Positions 25,629-35,040 of a stretch of 64,000 nt of DNA are shown here, in pieces (the first letter of the stretch is position 1; each line of letters opens with the position of its first letter). Position numbers and translations under genes: made by a program. The DNA lies in assembly GCA_022796795.1 (NCBI GenBank), contig JAAWJI010000011.1, positions 27,880-91,879 of the forward strand, written 5' to 3'. The DNA comes from Lachnospiraceae bacterium (GTDB taxonomy: Bacteria > Bacillota > Clostridia > Lachnospirales > Lachnospiraceae). The notes below the pieces were generated by a model. It saw nothing but the letters and a program-made list of their open reading frames with translations, did no database searches and was not told the origin of the DNA.

Positions 25629-26648
25629 ATGGCAATTTTAGTAACAGGCGGCGCAGGCTATATTGGAAGCCATACCTGTGTGGAGCTTATAAACGAGGGA
25701 TATGATGTGGTTGTCATGGATAATCTGTACAATTCCAGCAAAAAGGCTCTGGACCGGGTGGCGGAAATTACCGGGAAGCAGGTAACCTTTTATGAGACGG
25801 ATATGCTGGACCGGGCAGGGGTGGCAAAGATCTTTGCAGAGGAGTCCATCGACGCCGTGATTCATTTCGCTGGCCTGAAGGCTGTGGGGGAGTCCGTGGC
25901 TAAACCCATAGAATATTACTACAACAATATGGCGGGAACCCTGGTTTTGTGCGATGAGATGCGCAAAGCAGGAGTAAAGAATATTGTGTTCAGCTCCTCT
26001 GCCACCGTGTATGGAGATCCGGCCTTTGTGCCCATTACCGAGGATTGTCCCAAGGGAAAGATTACCAACCCCTACGGGCAGACCAAGAGCATGCTGGAGC
26101 AGGTATTGACGGATATCCAGGTCTCCGATCCGGAGTGGAACGTGATTTTGCTGCGCTACTTTAACCCCATCGGAGCCCATAAAAGCGGAAAGATCGGGGA
26201 GGATCCCAAGGGAATTCCCAACAATCTGCTGCCCTATGTGGCTCAGGTAGCCATCGGGAAACTGGAATGTATCGGCGTTTTCGGGGACGACTATGACACT
26301 CCGGACGGAACCGGCGTGCGGGATTACATTCATGTGGTGGATCTGGCCAAGGGCCACGTGAAGGCTATTGAAAAGTTAAAGGAAAAACAGGGCGTGCTGG
26401 TGTACAACCTGGGTACCGGCAAGGGCTACAGCGTGCTGGAGGTGGTAAAGGCCTTCGGAAAGGCCTGCGGCAAAGAGCTGCCCTATGTGATTAAGCCCAG
26501 AAGACCCGGGGACATAGCCCAGTGCTACGCAGATCCCTCCAAGGCAAAGGCGGAGCTTGGCTGGGAAGCTCAGTACGGCATTGAGGAGATGTGTGCGGAT
26601 TCCTGGAGATGGCAGAGCCAGAATCCTGACGGGTATGGTGAAGAATAA
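25629..26648 (+). CDS. galE: UDP-glucose 4-epimerase
   Basis: A 339-residue extended short-chain dehydrogenase. The N-terminal NAD motif is [17 protein letters not shown]. The catalytic Ser/Thr and Tyr-x3-Lys are in FSSSATVYG and [29 protein letters not shown] and [13 protein letters not shown] are GalE-specific. It interconverts UDP-glucose and UDP-galactose (possibly the GlcNAc forms). The ATG at 25629 has AGAAGGAGG upstream; an earlier in-frame start would add 34 unrelated residues. It is 20 bases upstream of a membrane glycosyltransferase gene, suggesting a joint role in surface polysaccharide. Confidence 0.95.
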   Translation: MAILVTGGAGYIGSHTCVELINEGYDVVVMDNLYNSSKKALDRVAEITGKQVTFYETDMLDRAGVAKIFAEESIDAVIHFAGLKAVGESVAKPIEYYYNNMAGTLVLCDEMRKAGVKNIVFSSSATVYGDPAFVPITEDCPKGKITNPYGQTKSMLEQVLTDIQVSDPEWNVILLRYFNPIGAHKSGKIGEDPKGIPNNLLPYVAQVAIGKLECIGVFGDDYDTPDGTGVRDYIHVVDLAKGHVKAIEKLKEKQGVLVYNLGTGKGYSVLEVVKAFGKACGKELPYVIKPRRPGDIAQCYADPSKAKAELGWEAQYGIEEMCADSWRWQSQNPDGYGEE

Positions 26649-26668
26649 AGCAAGATACGAGGTTTTTT

Positions 26669-28249
26669 ATGAAGCAAATCTGGAACCGGTGCGGTTGGAT
26701 AAAACGGATCTGGAAGGAATGGAGAGGAGAGCTGTTGGTCACGGCTCTCTTTCTCCCGTTATTCTGGTATCTTATGGATAGCGGATACCTGAATGACAGT
26801 GCTATGATTTCCAGGGGAACGGCAGGGGTGCTGTGCATATGGACAGCGGCAGCTCTGATTTTTGTGCTGCGGGGAAATATGAGCTGGGAGCGGGGGGCCC
26901 TGCTTTTGCTGTTGTGTGGCCTTACCATGCGCGTGGGCTATGCCCTGGGTACGAATTCCTACATTCGTCATCATGATTATGGAGATATCTGGTGGTTTGT
27001 GTACGGACATACGGAGCAGCTGAATGTGAACGATTATGGCCATGCGCCCTATATTCTCTACCTGTATCTGAACCGGAGCCTGCCGGATTTCAACGTGGGG
27101 CAGTTTTATCACCCGCCTCTGTTTCACATTCTGGCTGCTTTGTCCATGCGGGTCACCTATAAGCTTGTAGGAATCGAGGACCTCATTTATCTGTTTGAGG
27201 CCTCCAAAATCATTTCCTGCCTGGCCTCCTGCTATACTCTGCTGCTGGTGCCAAAGATCTGCAGGGAGCTTAAACTTAGGGGAGCAGGGGCCTTTGCGGT
27301 TGTGGGAGTCATGTCGTTCTTGCCCCTGTTTTATCTCATGGCAGGCTGGGTGAATAATGACGGTCTGGTGCTGTTCTTTATGGTCTGGATCCTTCTCTAC
27401 AGCATCCGCTGGTATCGTAAGCCGTCCTGGGGAAATACGGTTTTCCTGGCTCTGGGCTTTGGACTTGGGATGATGAGCAAGCTGTCCTGCGGCCTCCTGG
27501 CCTTTTTTACGGGGGCGCTGATGCTGGCGCGGCTTCTGTATCAGATGAACGATGGGAGAAGGGGAGAGACGGTATATCCTCTGACTGTAAAGGGTCTGCT
27601 GCTTCGGTTTGCGGCCTTTGGCGCCGTTGCCTTTCCTCTGGGACTTGCCTATCCGGTGCGAAATTATCTGAAATTTAATCAGGCCTTCCATTATGTGCTG
27701 CGGCTGGATATACCGGAGGTTCCTGTATTGGATTTTGCCCGTCGTTTCCTTTTATTCCCTGTAGACAGGCTGTTCTCTCCGGTGTTTGCGGATCCGGCGG
27801 AGTATCATTTGAATCTTTTTTTGCTGAAAACCGCTTCCTTTGGAGAGTTTTCCTATTCGCCGGAATTAGAGGGATGGGGAATTGCCATTGTGGCGTCCAA
27901 TCTGGCTCTAATCCTGCTGGCTGTGTTTAGCCTGATTCTGACGTGGCGCTCCTCCAGGGGATTTCTCAGGCGCTGGGCTATGCCTGGCTTGTGGCTCCTG
28001 CTCTATGGCTCTGCCTTGGCATTTGCCTGGGATTATCCCTACACCTGCAGCATGGACGCCCGGTATGTGGCGCTGACGGTTCTGCTGGGAGCTCTGTATC
28101 TGGGCTTCGGGGTGGAGCGGGGCGTACAGGGAATGAAAACCGGAAAGGGGCTTCTGGGCAGGAGTTTGTGGCTTTTGTATGTATTGGCGTGCTTGGGGGC
28201 AGTGACGGCGCTGGGAGTTTCCGGCTGCTATTTCTTCCTAAATCTATAA
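26669..28249 (+). CDS. Multi-pass GT-C-fold (PMT/ArnT-like) glycosyltransferase
   Basis: A 526-residue membrane protein with about 11-13 hydrophobic helices. The first extracytoplasmic loop contains acidic residues (YIRHHDYGDIWWFVYGH), as in GT-C enzymes where an Asp coordinates metal and a lipid-phosphate sugar donor. A second loop carries NVGQFYHPPLFHIL, typical of GT39/PMT-related bacterial proteins. LAGWVNNDGLVLFF-like and MMSKLSCGLLAFFTG segments follow. Expected role: transfer of a sugar from a polyprenyl-phosphate donor to a surface molecule. It follows galE by 20 bases, and the ribosome binding site is ACGAGG. Acceptor and sugar are unknown. Confidence 0.75.
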   Translation: MKQIWNRCGWIKRIWKEWRGELLVTALFLPLFWYLMDSGYLNDSAMISRGTAGVLCIWTAAALIFVLRGNMSWERGALLLLLCGLTMRVGYALGTNSYIRHHDYGDIWWFVYGHTEQLNVNDYGHAPYILYLYLNRSLPDFNVGQFYHPPLFHILAALSMRVTYKLVGIEDLIYLFEASKIISCLASCYTLLLVPKICRELKLRGAGAFAVVGVMSFLPLFYLMAGWVNNDGLVLFFMVWILLYSIRWYRKPSWGNTVFLALGFGLGMMSKLSCGLLAFFTGALMLARLLYQMNDGRRGETVYPLTVKGLLLRFAAFGAVAFPLGLAYPVRNYLKFNQAFHYVLRLDIPEVPVLDFARRFLLFPVDRLFSPVFADPAEYHLNLFLLKTASFGEFSYSPELEGWGIAIVASNLALILLAVFSLILTWRSSRGFLRRWAMPGLWLLLYGSALAFAWDYPYTCSMDARYVALTVLLGALYLGFGVERGVQGMKTGKGLLGRSLWLLYVLACLGAVTALGVSGCYFFLNL

Positions 28250-28440
28250 AGGGGTGCAATCTGTCAGATCCCGTTTTTTAGGATCATGGCAATTACGAGG
28301 AAACTTTAGAATAAAGCAGGAAATCCATGGAATACTAATCCTGATTGTTGGCAATTTGTCCTTTGGCAGGGGCGGGTGTCCCTGTAGGTGACAGAAAGAT
28401 TTTGCCCGCAAAAAGTTTGTAAGAATCAGGAGGAATCAGG

Positions 28441-29055
28441 ATGGATTTCAGGAACAGTGTGACCAAGGATAATCTGATGAAGGCATTTGCCGGGGAAAGT
28501 CAGGCCAGGAACCGGTATACCTTTGCGGCTCGGGAGGCCAGGAAGCAGAAGCTTCCGGTGCTGGAGCAGGTGTTTTTGTTTACAGCGGACCAGGAGCGGG
28601 CCCATGCCCAGATTTTTTACCAGCATCTTCAGGAGCTATCCGGGGAAAATCTGCGGGTGGACGGCACCTATCCCGTGGAGGTGTATCAGGATCTGAAAAA
28701 GCTCTTGCACTGCGCCATGCACAATGAATACGAGGAGTTTGACCCGGTTTACCGGGAGTTTGGAGACAAGGCGAAGGAGGAGGGCTTTGACAAGGTGGCC
28801 TATTCCTTTTATGCCATTTCCCAGATTGAGAAGATTCACGGAGACCGGTTTGGAACATACGCCAAATGGCTGGAAAACGGACAGCTTTTCCGGGCAGAGG
28901 TAAAGACAGGCTGGATGTGCCTGAACTGCGGCTTTGTGTATTATGGCACGGAGGCGCCTATGGAGTGCCCGGTGTGCCATGAGGAGCAGGGGCATTTCAT
29001 CCGGCTTTCGCTGGTTCCCTGGACGGGGGAAGAGATGGCTTCGGATAAACAATAG
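28441..29055 (+). CDS. Rubrerythrin
   Basis: A 204-residue protein with the N-terminal ferritin-like di-iron domain (AGESQARNRYTFAAR, ADQERAHAQIFYQ, NEYEEFDPVYREFGD, QIEKIHGDRFGTY supply the Glu/His ligands). A C-terminal rubredoxin-like iron site has two CxxC pairs (CLNCGFVYYG and CPVCHEEQGHF). It reduces hydrogen peroxide in anaerobes using NAD(P)H-derived electrons. It stands alone with AGGAGG upstream and a terminator downstream. The 190-base gap before it shows no clear regulator site. Confidence 0.95.
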   Translation: MDFRNSVTKDNLMKAFAGESQARNRYTFAAREARKQKLPVLEQVFLFTADQERAHAQIFYQHLQELSGENLRVDGTYPVEVYQDLKKLLHCAMHNEYEEFDPVYREFGDKAKEEGFDKVAYSFYAISQIEKIHGDRFGTYAKWLENGQLFRAEVKTGWMCLNCGFVYYGTEAPMECPVCHEEQGHFIRLSLVPWTGEEMASDKQ

Positions 29056-29059
29056 GATA

Positions 29060-29098
29060 AAGGCTATACTGGAACGGTGTTCTGGTATGGCCTTTTTT
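29060..29098 (+). terminator. Terminator after rubrerythrin
   Basis: A 16-bp stem AAGGCTATACTGGAAC / GTTCTGGTATGGCCTT (G-U pairs allowed) with a 3-base loop runs into TTTTTT, five bases after the rubrerythrin stop. Confidence 0.85.
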
Positions 29099-29235
29099 CT
29101 TATTTTTCTTTTCTGTAGAGAGTTTATATATTTTTCCAATCCGTTCAGTGGATGAAACGGCCTGGTCGATTCTTCCAGTCTTTATCCCTCCGATTTCACT
29201 TGTACGAGTTTAACGGCTTCAGGTCAATATTTTTG

Positions 29236-29287
29236 AAAGGGGGTATCGCTCAATCATCTGATCTGATGATTTTGCGACACCCCCTTT
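29236..29287 (-). terminator. Terminator of the Hsp70 transcript
   Basis: AAAGGGGGTATCGC (29236-29249) pairs with GCGACACCCCCTTT (29274-29287), 13 of 14, with an inner ATCATC/GATGAT stem. It lies just past the stop of the minus-strand Hsp70 gene, and the A-rich left flank supplies a U tract on that strand. Confidence 0.75.
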
Positions 29288-29290
29288 GAT

Positions 29291-30976
29291 TTACGACTCC
29301 AAATCATCCAGATAATCCTTCAGCTGATTCCGCGCCTCGGAAATAATGGCCCGGTCGTTGGTCTTCAAGGCCCGGTCAAATTTCTGCAGGGCCTGCTCCA
29401 CCAGGATGCGCTGGTTGCCGATGCTTTCCTCATAGATGCGCTCTCCCCGCAGCAGCAGGAGTTTGTTTTCCTCCTGATCCCGGGGCGGGATTTTCAGGTA
29501 GGACAGATCCTCCAGGCGCTGTTCGATCTCCTCGTCCGTCATCTGGGTGTACTGGCTCTTGATGACCTGGCGCACGGTTTTTCCCGTGGATACCACTTTC
29601 ACCACCACCTCCAGAATGGAGTTGATATCGTAGGTGTAGGTTACGTCTATGCTCTCCTCCCCGGCCTTTGCCTTGGGAATTTCAATGAGCAGCTCTCCCA
29701 GGGACAGGTTATTCTGAGCGAAACGGCTCTCTCCCTGGAGAATGTGCACCCGCAGCTGGGTCTGGTTGTCCCGGATCGTATAGAGGCGCTCCGTGCGGCT
29801 GGCCGGAATAATGGTGTTGCGCTCGATAATAGGGCAATAGTGGCCGCTCTCGAAATACCCCTCATCGATCTCACGGCTTACCTCCGTGCCCAAAGTAAAG
29901 GGACACACGTCCGTGAGAATGACCTCCTTGATGGCCTGGTTGCGCTCCTTCATGGCGCTCTGAATGGCAGCGCCCAGGGCCACGGCCTCGTCGGGATTCA
30001 CCGTGCAGTTGGGCAAACGGTGGAAGAGACGGGCCACAAATTTCCGCACGATGGGAAGCTTGGTGGCGCCTCCGATGAGCACCACCTGGTCAATATCCTT
30101 CAGGCGGATACCCGCGTCGCTTAAGGAGCGTTTGATGGGCTGGCGAATCCGTTCCAGGAGATCCTGGCAGGCGTCCTCAAAGGCGCCCAGGGAAATATCC
30201 ATTTCCCTGGTCTCTCCCTGGTAGGGGAAGGTAAAGCGGCTCACAGCTCCATCAGAGAAGCCGTATTTACAGATTTCCGCCTGTTTTTTCAGGGTTTCCA
30301 GGTCTTTTCGGCCCAGCTCATAGATGGGGATTTCCTGCTTTTTGCAGAACAATTCCATCAGAACCTTGGTAAAGTCCTCGCCGCCCAGGAAGTTGTCTCC
30401 GGCCACGGCCCGGACCTCCAGAATATTTTCAAATAACTCCAGGATGGACACGTCAAAAGTGCCTCCCCCCAGGTCGAACACCAGGAAGCGGTGGTTGCTG
30501 CTGGCCTGATACAGGCCGTAGGCAATGGCGGCCGCAGTGGGCTCGCTGATAATGCGCTCCACCTTGAGTCCCGCCAGCTCTCCGGCCCGCTTGGTGGCTC
30601 TGCGCCGCATATCGTTGAAATAGGCCGGCACGCTGATGACAGCCTCGGTAATCTCCTCGTGCAGATATTCCTCCGCGTCCTCCTTGAGAGAACGCAGGAC
30701 AAAGGAGGAGAGCTCCTCCGCAGTATAATCCTTTCCATTCAGGGAATATTTCTTATCGCTTCCCATGTTCCGCTTAAAGACAGAGGCAGCGCTGTCCGGA
30801 TGGAGCAGCATCTGCTCCCTGGCAGTTTCGCCTACGTAAAGCTGCCCCTCCTTGTCAATGCAGACCACAGAGGGAGTCAGATATTTGCCCAGACGGTTGG
30901 GGATCAGCTTGGGGCCCTCTTCTGTGAAATAGGCCGCCAGACTGTTGGTAGTTCCTAAGTCAATTCCTAAAATCAT
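29291..30976 (-). CDS. Hsp70-family chaperone, HscC-like
   Basis: A 561-residue Hsp70. The ATPase domain is intact: ILGIDLGTTNSLAAYF (phosphate 1), SVPAYFNDMRRRATKRAGE, ISEPTAAAIAYGLY, VFDLGGGTFDVSILE (phosphate 2) and VVLIGGATKLPIVR (adenosine). A shortened substrate-binding domain follows (CPFTLGTEVSREIDEGYF, YTIRDNQTQLRVHILQGE). The C-terminal lid is short. This size and the AYFTEEGPKLIPN start match HscC-type Hsp70s rather than housekeeping DnaK (~610 residues). It follows, by 75 bases, a giant protein with a J-like N-terminus, its presumed co-chaperone. The pair is divergent from a kinase/phosphatase operon. Confidence 0.88.
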   Translation of the reverse strand: MILGIDLGTTNSLAAYFTEEGPKLIPNRLGKYLTPSVVCIDKEGQLYVGETAREQMLLHPDSAASVFKRNMGSDKKYSLNGKDYTAEELSSFVLRSLKEDAEEYLHEEITEAVISVPAYFNDMRRRATKRAGELAGLKVERIISEPTAAAIAYGLYQASSNHRFLVFDLGGGTFDVSILELFENILEVRAVAGDNFLGGEDFTKVLMELFCKKQEIPIYELGRKDLETLKKQAEICKYGFSDGAVSRFTFPYQGETREMDISLGAFEDACQDLLERIRQPIKRSLSDAGIRLKDIDQVVLIGGATKLPIVRKFVARLFHRLPNCTVNPDEAVALGAAIQSAMKERNQAIKEVILTDVCPFTLGTEVSREIDEGYFESGHYCPIIERNTIIPASRTERLYTIRDNQTQLRVHILQGESRFAQNNLSLGELLIEIPKAKAGEESIDVTYTYDINSILEVVVKVVSTGKTVRQVIKSQYTQMTDEEIEQRLEDLSYLKIPPRDQEENKLLLLRGERIYEESIGNQRILVEQALQKFDRALKTNDRAIISEARNQLKDYLDDLES

Positions 30977-31051
30977 AGCTGCTTCCTTTTCTTTCTTTCC
31001 TAATGATGTCCATTTCCATGAGTATACTATGTTTCACCCAGTTCGTCAAAT

Positions 31052-34000
31052 TTATCTTAGGGGTTCTCCGTTTCGCAGGGCGTACAGGGAATCCCAGTTG
31101 AAAGGATCCAGCTCCAGGCAGAGCCGGAATTCCTCAGCGGCCTCGCTCATGCGTCCCTGGATCTCATAGACCAGAGCTAATCCCTGGTGGGCCTCAAAGC
31201 AGGCGCGGTAACGGCAGTGCTTGCAACGGTGACACTGGAACATGCTGCGGAAAAAGGCCTCCGCCTGCTCCAGACGTCCCGCGTACATATGGGGCAGAGC
31301 CACAGAAAAGAGGCGGGCCGGCCGCAGGGACGGACGCTCCAGGTAATTGGCGAAGCCGCCGCATTCCCGCTGGAATAAGGCCTCGTATTCTGCGAAATAC
31401 TGCTGCACCTCGTCACGCTTGCCCAGATGGAAGCAGGCGTTCATGTGCCCGCTTAAAAGGGACCGGCGCTGGGAAAAGCTCATTTTGCGGCTGCTATCCT
31501 TCAGAAGCTTTTTGCTCAGCTTGTAGGCAGCCTTGAAATCCCGCACCACATCCAAATAGAAGTCCAGGGCATCATTAAACAAATCCATATCCGTATTTTT
31601 CTTCAGCAGCTTCTTGTAATAATTCACGCCAAATTTCTTGTCCCCGGCCTCTGCGTGGGCATAGACCAGTCCGCTGGTAGCGTTGGAATCCCCGGGCTTT
31701 TCCGCCAGCTCATTTTCGTAGAGGGGATAGGATTTTTCCGGACGCCCCATGCGCCGGTAAATACGGCACAGGTCGTTGCGGGAGTGGGTGGGATAATTGT
31801 TCAGCACCTCCTGGGCCACGGCGACAGCCTCGTCATAACGCCCCAGCATTACATAGGATTTGGCCAGGCTGGTCAGAGGAAAGGAGGTCCGTTCATTGCT
31901 GGAGTGGAGAAGCTCTACGGATTTCTCCAGGATTTCCACAGATTCCTCAATCCGGTCCATGAGCTGCAGAGTCAGCCCCCAGTTGGCATAGGCGTACACA
32001 TCGTCGGGCTTACATTCCGCGGCCTTCTGAAAGTCGGCAAGGGCTTTTTCCAGCTCATAGCCGTCCTGATACAGAATTCCCCGCTCCACATAGTAGTAGC
32101 AGCTGTCCGGAAACAGCTCCAGCTGTCGGGTGGCATAGGGAACGGCTTTTTCGTAATCCTCCATGCGGTCCGTGCGGTTGAAGAGATTCTGGTAATAGTT
32201 CATGAGATGATGGTTTGCCTTCCGGTCGTTAGGGTCCAGATCCAGAATCCGTTTGCAGTGAATCAGGATTTTCTTTGACTGGGGATCCAGATCCTGCAGA
32301 CAATCTACAATATCATTAAGAAGAGCCGTATTGTCCGGAATATCCTTGGTGAGAGACAGGTAAATATCCAGGGCCTGCTGGTCCCTGTGGAGCCTGCGCA
32401 GGAAATCTCCCTTCATCCAGATCAGATTGGAGGAGTCCGGAAACAGGCGTACAGCCTTGTCAGCCTCAGCAAGTCCGGTCTCGTATTCCCGCATATCCAT
32501 CAGGCACAACAAGATTTCCCGGTAAACATCCACCGGGGATTCAATATCATTATTCTCATCCTTTAGCTTGGGAAGCAGATCCTGGCACATATGCATGGCC
32601 TTTTCTGTTTGTTCCTTGTTCTGAGACAGGTAACGTAAGGTTCGCGCCTCAAAGAAATCCAACTCATTGCTGCCAAGTCCCACCTCCCGGGCCTTTTTGA
32701 TTACATCCAGGGCGTCCTGGTACTGGCGGTAGTAGTAAAATACCTTGGTTGCCAGCAGATAGGGTTTCAGATAATAGGGGTAAATATCAATGGCCCTGTG
32801 GTAATCATCCACGACCTCCTGGGCCTTTCGCAGGTTGTAGTAGGCCTCCTGCCGGTAGGTAAAGGCAGGGAAGTACCCCTCATCCTCCTGGATAATGGCG
32901 TCGCAGGTGTCAATGCAAAGCTCGTTCTTTTCCCGGCGCAGATAGAAGGAGGCCAGGGCAGACTGATAGGAGAGCCGGGTGCCCAGATCCTTCTCGGCCT
33001 CGATGGATTTTTGGAAAAATTCTATGGCAGAGGCGTCGTTTTCCTCGTCGCCCCGCTCCTGCAGACACAATGCCTGGGTAAAATAGGCATAGGGAAGCCG
33101 TTCCAGCTTCCGCTGGGTCTCCGGTGTGCCGTCGTCCTCCAGATCCTGAATCTTTAAGGTCCAGACGCACAGGTAGGGCAGAGCCTTTTCGTATTCCTTC
33201 TGAGCCAAGTAGGTGCGTCCCAGAAGGTTGCTGTAATCCAGGGTAGATTCCTCCGGCGGCGTAACGCTTGTGAGCAGCTCCACGTTTTGATCAAAGAGCT
33301 CGTTTTGGAAATAGCACCAGCCCAGCTCCAGGCGCTGCTTGAAATCCCCGGAATTTTCCTTCAGCTGTTTTTCCAGATCCACAATCAGATGGGTGTTGGC
33401 CTCCTTCATGCAGTCCAGCATGTCGTCCGTGGGATTGGGGGTGTAGCGGTCCATAAGCTCCAGAACACGTTTTTTGGCGTCGGCCCACCGCTCCATCTTC
33501 AGGTCGGTGTGGACCATGCCCAGCAGCAGGACGTTGTTATCCGGATACTGGGGAAGATATTCCTGGTAGAGAGCGTCTGCCTGTTCCCATTTGTCCACGG
33601 CCTCCAGGGCCACGCCGCACTGGCCGATCATATACTGATTTTTATTTCCCAGCTTCAGCAAAGCCTGGCAGAGCTCATCTGCTTTCTCCAGCTTTTCCTG
33701 CTGAAGAGCAATGCGCATGCGCTCCACATCCTCATAGGGATGATAGATCTGGAAAGCCTTCAGGCCCTCCAGCTGCTCGATGGCCTCGTCCAGCTGGCCG
33801 TCATCCATGGCCCGCTTGGCATTGACGCACTGCTGCATGTATCCGTCGTAGTTGGCGTCGTCTTCCCCCTCAAAAAGGGTAAAATCAAAGAATTCTCCAT
33901 GCTCGATCTTAAAAGCGGCAAAGGAGAGGAAGTTTTCGTGAAAATGTTCCAGTAGGTTCTGCCGGTCCTCCCGGATGTGAAATTCCCTGTCCAGATAGAT

Positions 34001-34393
34001 CCAGATTTCCTGGGGCAGATAAAAATGATAGGACAAAAAGGAAATGCAGGCCAGACGGGCATCCTCCGCCGTATCCAGATCCATGCAAACCTCATCCTGC
34101 ACAAGCTCCTTCCAGCAGTCCAGGTCGCAGCGGGAGGAAAGGGAGGCGTAGATCTGTTCCAGACGGGCTTTCCAGCGTCCCAGGGGGGAATCATCCACAG
34201 GTTCCTCTCCTTCCTGTTCCGCCTGATCGGCCAGGGCCAAAGCCTCCTCGTAGGCCGTGCGCAAGTTCTGAAAGCCCTGAGGGTCATCCTCCGGGTTTGT
34301 GACGGTAAGTTTGGTGCGGTAAGCTTGCTTTAGCAGATTTTTGTCCGTGGTTTCCTGGATCCCCAGGATGTAAAATATTTGTTCTTTCTCCAT
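31052..34393 (-). CDS. Giant protein with degenerate J-domain and TPR array
   Basis: A 1113-residue soluble protein. Residues ~1-50 (IFYILGIQETTDKNLLKQAY, then NLRTAYEEALAL) align with helices I-III of a J-domain. The HPD tripeptide that stimulates Hsp70 is replaced by NPE. The rest is helical repeats; typical TPR units include YYVERGILYQDGYELEKALA and DVYAYANWGLTLQLMDRIEE. Near the C-terminus a cysteine cluster CHRCKHCRYRAC could bind zinc. GGGGAG supports ATG at 34393; an upstream TTG lacks one. It sits directly before the Hsp70 gene and is probably its partner and scaffold for substrates (inference). Confidence 0.85.
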   Translation of the reverse strand: MEKEQIFYILGIQETTDKNLLKQAYRTKLTVTNPEDDPQGFQNLRTAYEEALALADQAEQEGEEPVDDSPLGRWKARLEQIYASLSSRCDLDCWKELVQDEVCMDLDTAEDARLACISFLSYHFYLPQEIWIYLDREFHIREDRQNLLEHFHENFLSFAAFKIEHGEFFDFTLFEGEDDANYDGYMQQCVNAKRAMDDGQLDEAIEQLEGLKAFQIYHPYEDVERMRIALQQEKLEKADELCQALLKLGNKNQYMIGQCGVALEAVDKWEQADALYQEYLPQYPDNNVLLLGMVHTDLKMERWADAKKRVLELMDRYTPNPTDDMLDCMKEANTHLIVDLEKQLKENSGDFKQRLELGWCYFQNELFDQNVELLTSVTPPEESTLDYSNLLGRTYLAQKEYEKALPYLCVWTLKIQDLEDDGTPETQRKLERLPYAYFTQALCLQERGDEENDASAIEFFQKSIEAEKDLGTRLSYQSALASFYLRREKNELCIDTCDAIIQEDEGYFPAFTYRQEAYYNLRKAQEVVDDYHRAIDIYPYYLKPYLLATKVFYYYRQYQDALDVIKKAREVGLGSNELDFFEARTLRYLSQNKEQTEKAMHMCQDLLPKLKDENNDIESPVDVYREILLCLMDMREYETGLAEADKAVRLFPDSSNLIWMKGDFLRRLHRDQQALDIYLSLTKDIPDNTALLNDIVDCLQDLDPQSKKILIHCKRILDLDPNDRKANHHLMNYYQNLFNRTDRMEDYEKAVPYATRQLELFPDSCYYYVERGILYQDGYELEKALADFQKAAECKPDDVYAYANWGLTLQLMDRIEESVEILEKSVELLHSSNERTSFPLTSLAKSYVMLGRYDEAVAVAQEVLNNYPTHSRNDLCRIYRRMGRPEKSYPLYENELAEKPGDSNATSGLVYAHAEAGDKKFGVNYYKKLLKKNTDMDLFNDALDFYLDVVRDFKAAYKLSKKLLKDSSRKMSFSQRRSLLSGHMNACFHLGKRDEVQQYFAEYEALFQRECGGFANYLERPSLRPARLFSVALPHMYAGRLEQAEAFFRSMFQCHRCKHCRYRACFEAHQGLALVYEIQGRMSEAAEEFRLCLELDPFNWDSLYALRNGEPLR

Positions 34394-34474
34394 AAGTGAT
34401 CTCCCCTTTTTCAAGCAATTTTTCTGTAAATGTTTTCTGCGTTTGCTTTTCTCGTGATTTGCGGTTCTAATCGG

Positions 34475-34585
34475 GCTAAGCAGTTGGAAAGGAACTTACA
34501 AATTCTGCTTAGCAAGCGCAAATGGGAACATACCCGTTACCGCTCATTATAGCATTTGTTAAGAGCAAAAATCTACCCATTTGCG
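34475..34585 (-). promoter_or_regulatory. Control region of the J/TPR-Hsp70 operon with nested inverted repeats
   Basis: On the minus strand a perfect TATAAT (34546-34551) lies ~150 bases before the J/TPR start. It is bracketed by a perfect 10-bp inverted repeat CGCAAATGGG (34517-34526) / CCCATTTGCG (34576-34585), and a second perfect inverted repeat GCTAAGCAG (34475-34483) / CTGCTTAGC (34505-34513) lies downstream in the leader. The first pair looks like operator half-sites around the promoter; the second could form an RNA hairpin in the 5' leader. The regulator is unknown. Confidence 0.5.
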
Positions 34586-34771
34586 TCAAAAAATTAGGGA
34601 AAAAATTAGGGATTTTCCGCAGGTATGTGCGTTATGTTTTCTACGAACCGAACAGAGGGCTCTCATGTCTGCCAGGCTCGTCTTTAAAATTTTTCATTGA
34701 AGCTGCGATAGAAAAGATGGAGAGGTAAAAGATGGGGTAAAAGATGGATTCTAAGCTTTGAAAAGAAGTGC

Positions 34772-34800
34772 TTGACAAGAGAAAACACGGTGCGTATAAT
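34772..34800 (+). promoter_or_regulatory. Consensus sigma-A promoter upstream of the PP2C/kinase operon
   Basis: TTGACA (34772-34777), a 17-base spacer and TATAAT (34795-34800) match the consensus exactly. The predicted start is near 34807, leaving ~230 bases of untranslated sequence before the first reading frame. That is long enough for a regulatory leader or a separate small RNA. Confidence 0.8.
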
Positions 34801-34806
34801 GTGAAT

Positions 34807-35030
34807 ATACAGAAAGCCAATAGTTTCTGATGCCGCGGCTGTCCACGCTGCGGTATGTGTTTTCTGTCATGGGCGTTCGCCCGGAATTTTCAATATCAGA
34901 GCAGAAATAGAGAATAAGCATAAGATTGCTCTCGCATTTGCAGGAAGAAGCCCTGTGTGTTGGATTTATTTCCACAGATAGGCAATGAGGTTTGTCTCAT
35001 AAGGACCCAGATATATTTTTGCTGTGTGAA
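34807..35030 (+). ncRNA. Candidate structured leader or small RNA, class not recognised
   Basis: The ~220 bases after a perfect promoter contain no convincing gene but several foldable parts. ACAGAAA/TTTCTGT encloses a 9-bp stem TGCCGCGGC/GCTGCGGTA (G-U pairs allowed, 7-base loop). Then come a tight GGGC-GTTC-GCCC hairpin, an AGAGCA/TGCTCT stem, and CTGTG/CACAG flanked by GCC/GGC. I could not match it to a known riboswitch, T-box, tmRNA, RNase P or SRP RNA; a divergent 6S-type RNA was considered but the folding is local rather than end-to-end. No clear terminator separates it from the PP2C gene. Confidence 0.4.
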
Positions 35031-35040
35031 AGGTGAGATT

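Noticed and set aside
34807-35030. 6S RNA, tmRNA or SRP RNA
   Set aside because: A perfect promoter and size are suggestive of 6S, but folding is made of local hairpins and no conserved blocks of these RNAs were recognised; kept only as an unclassified candidate.
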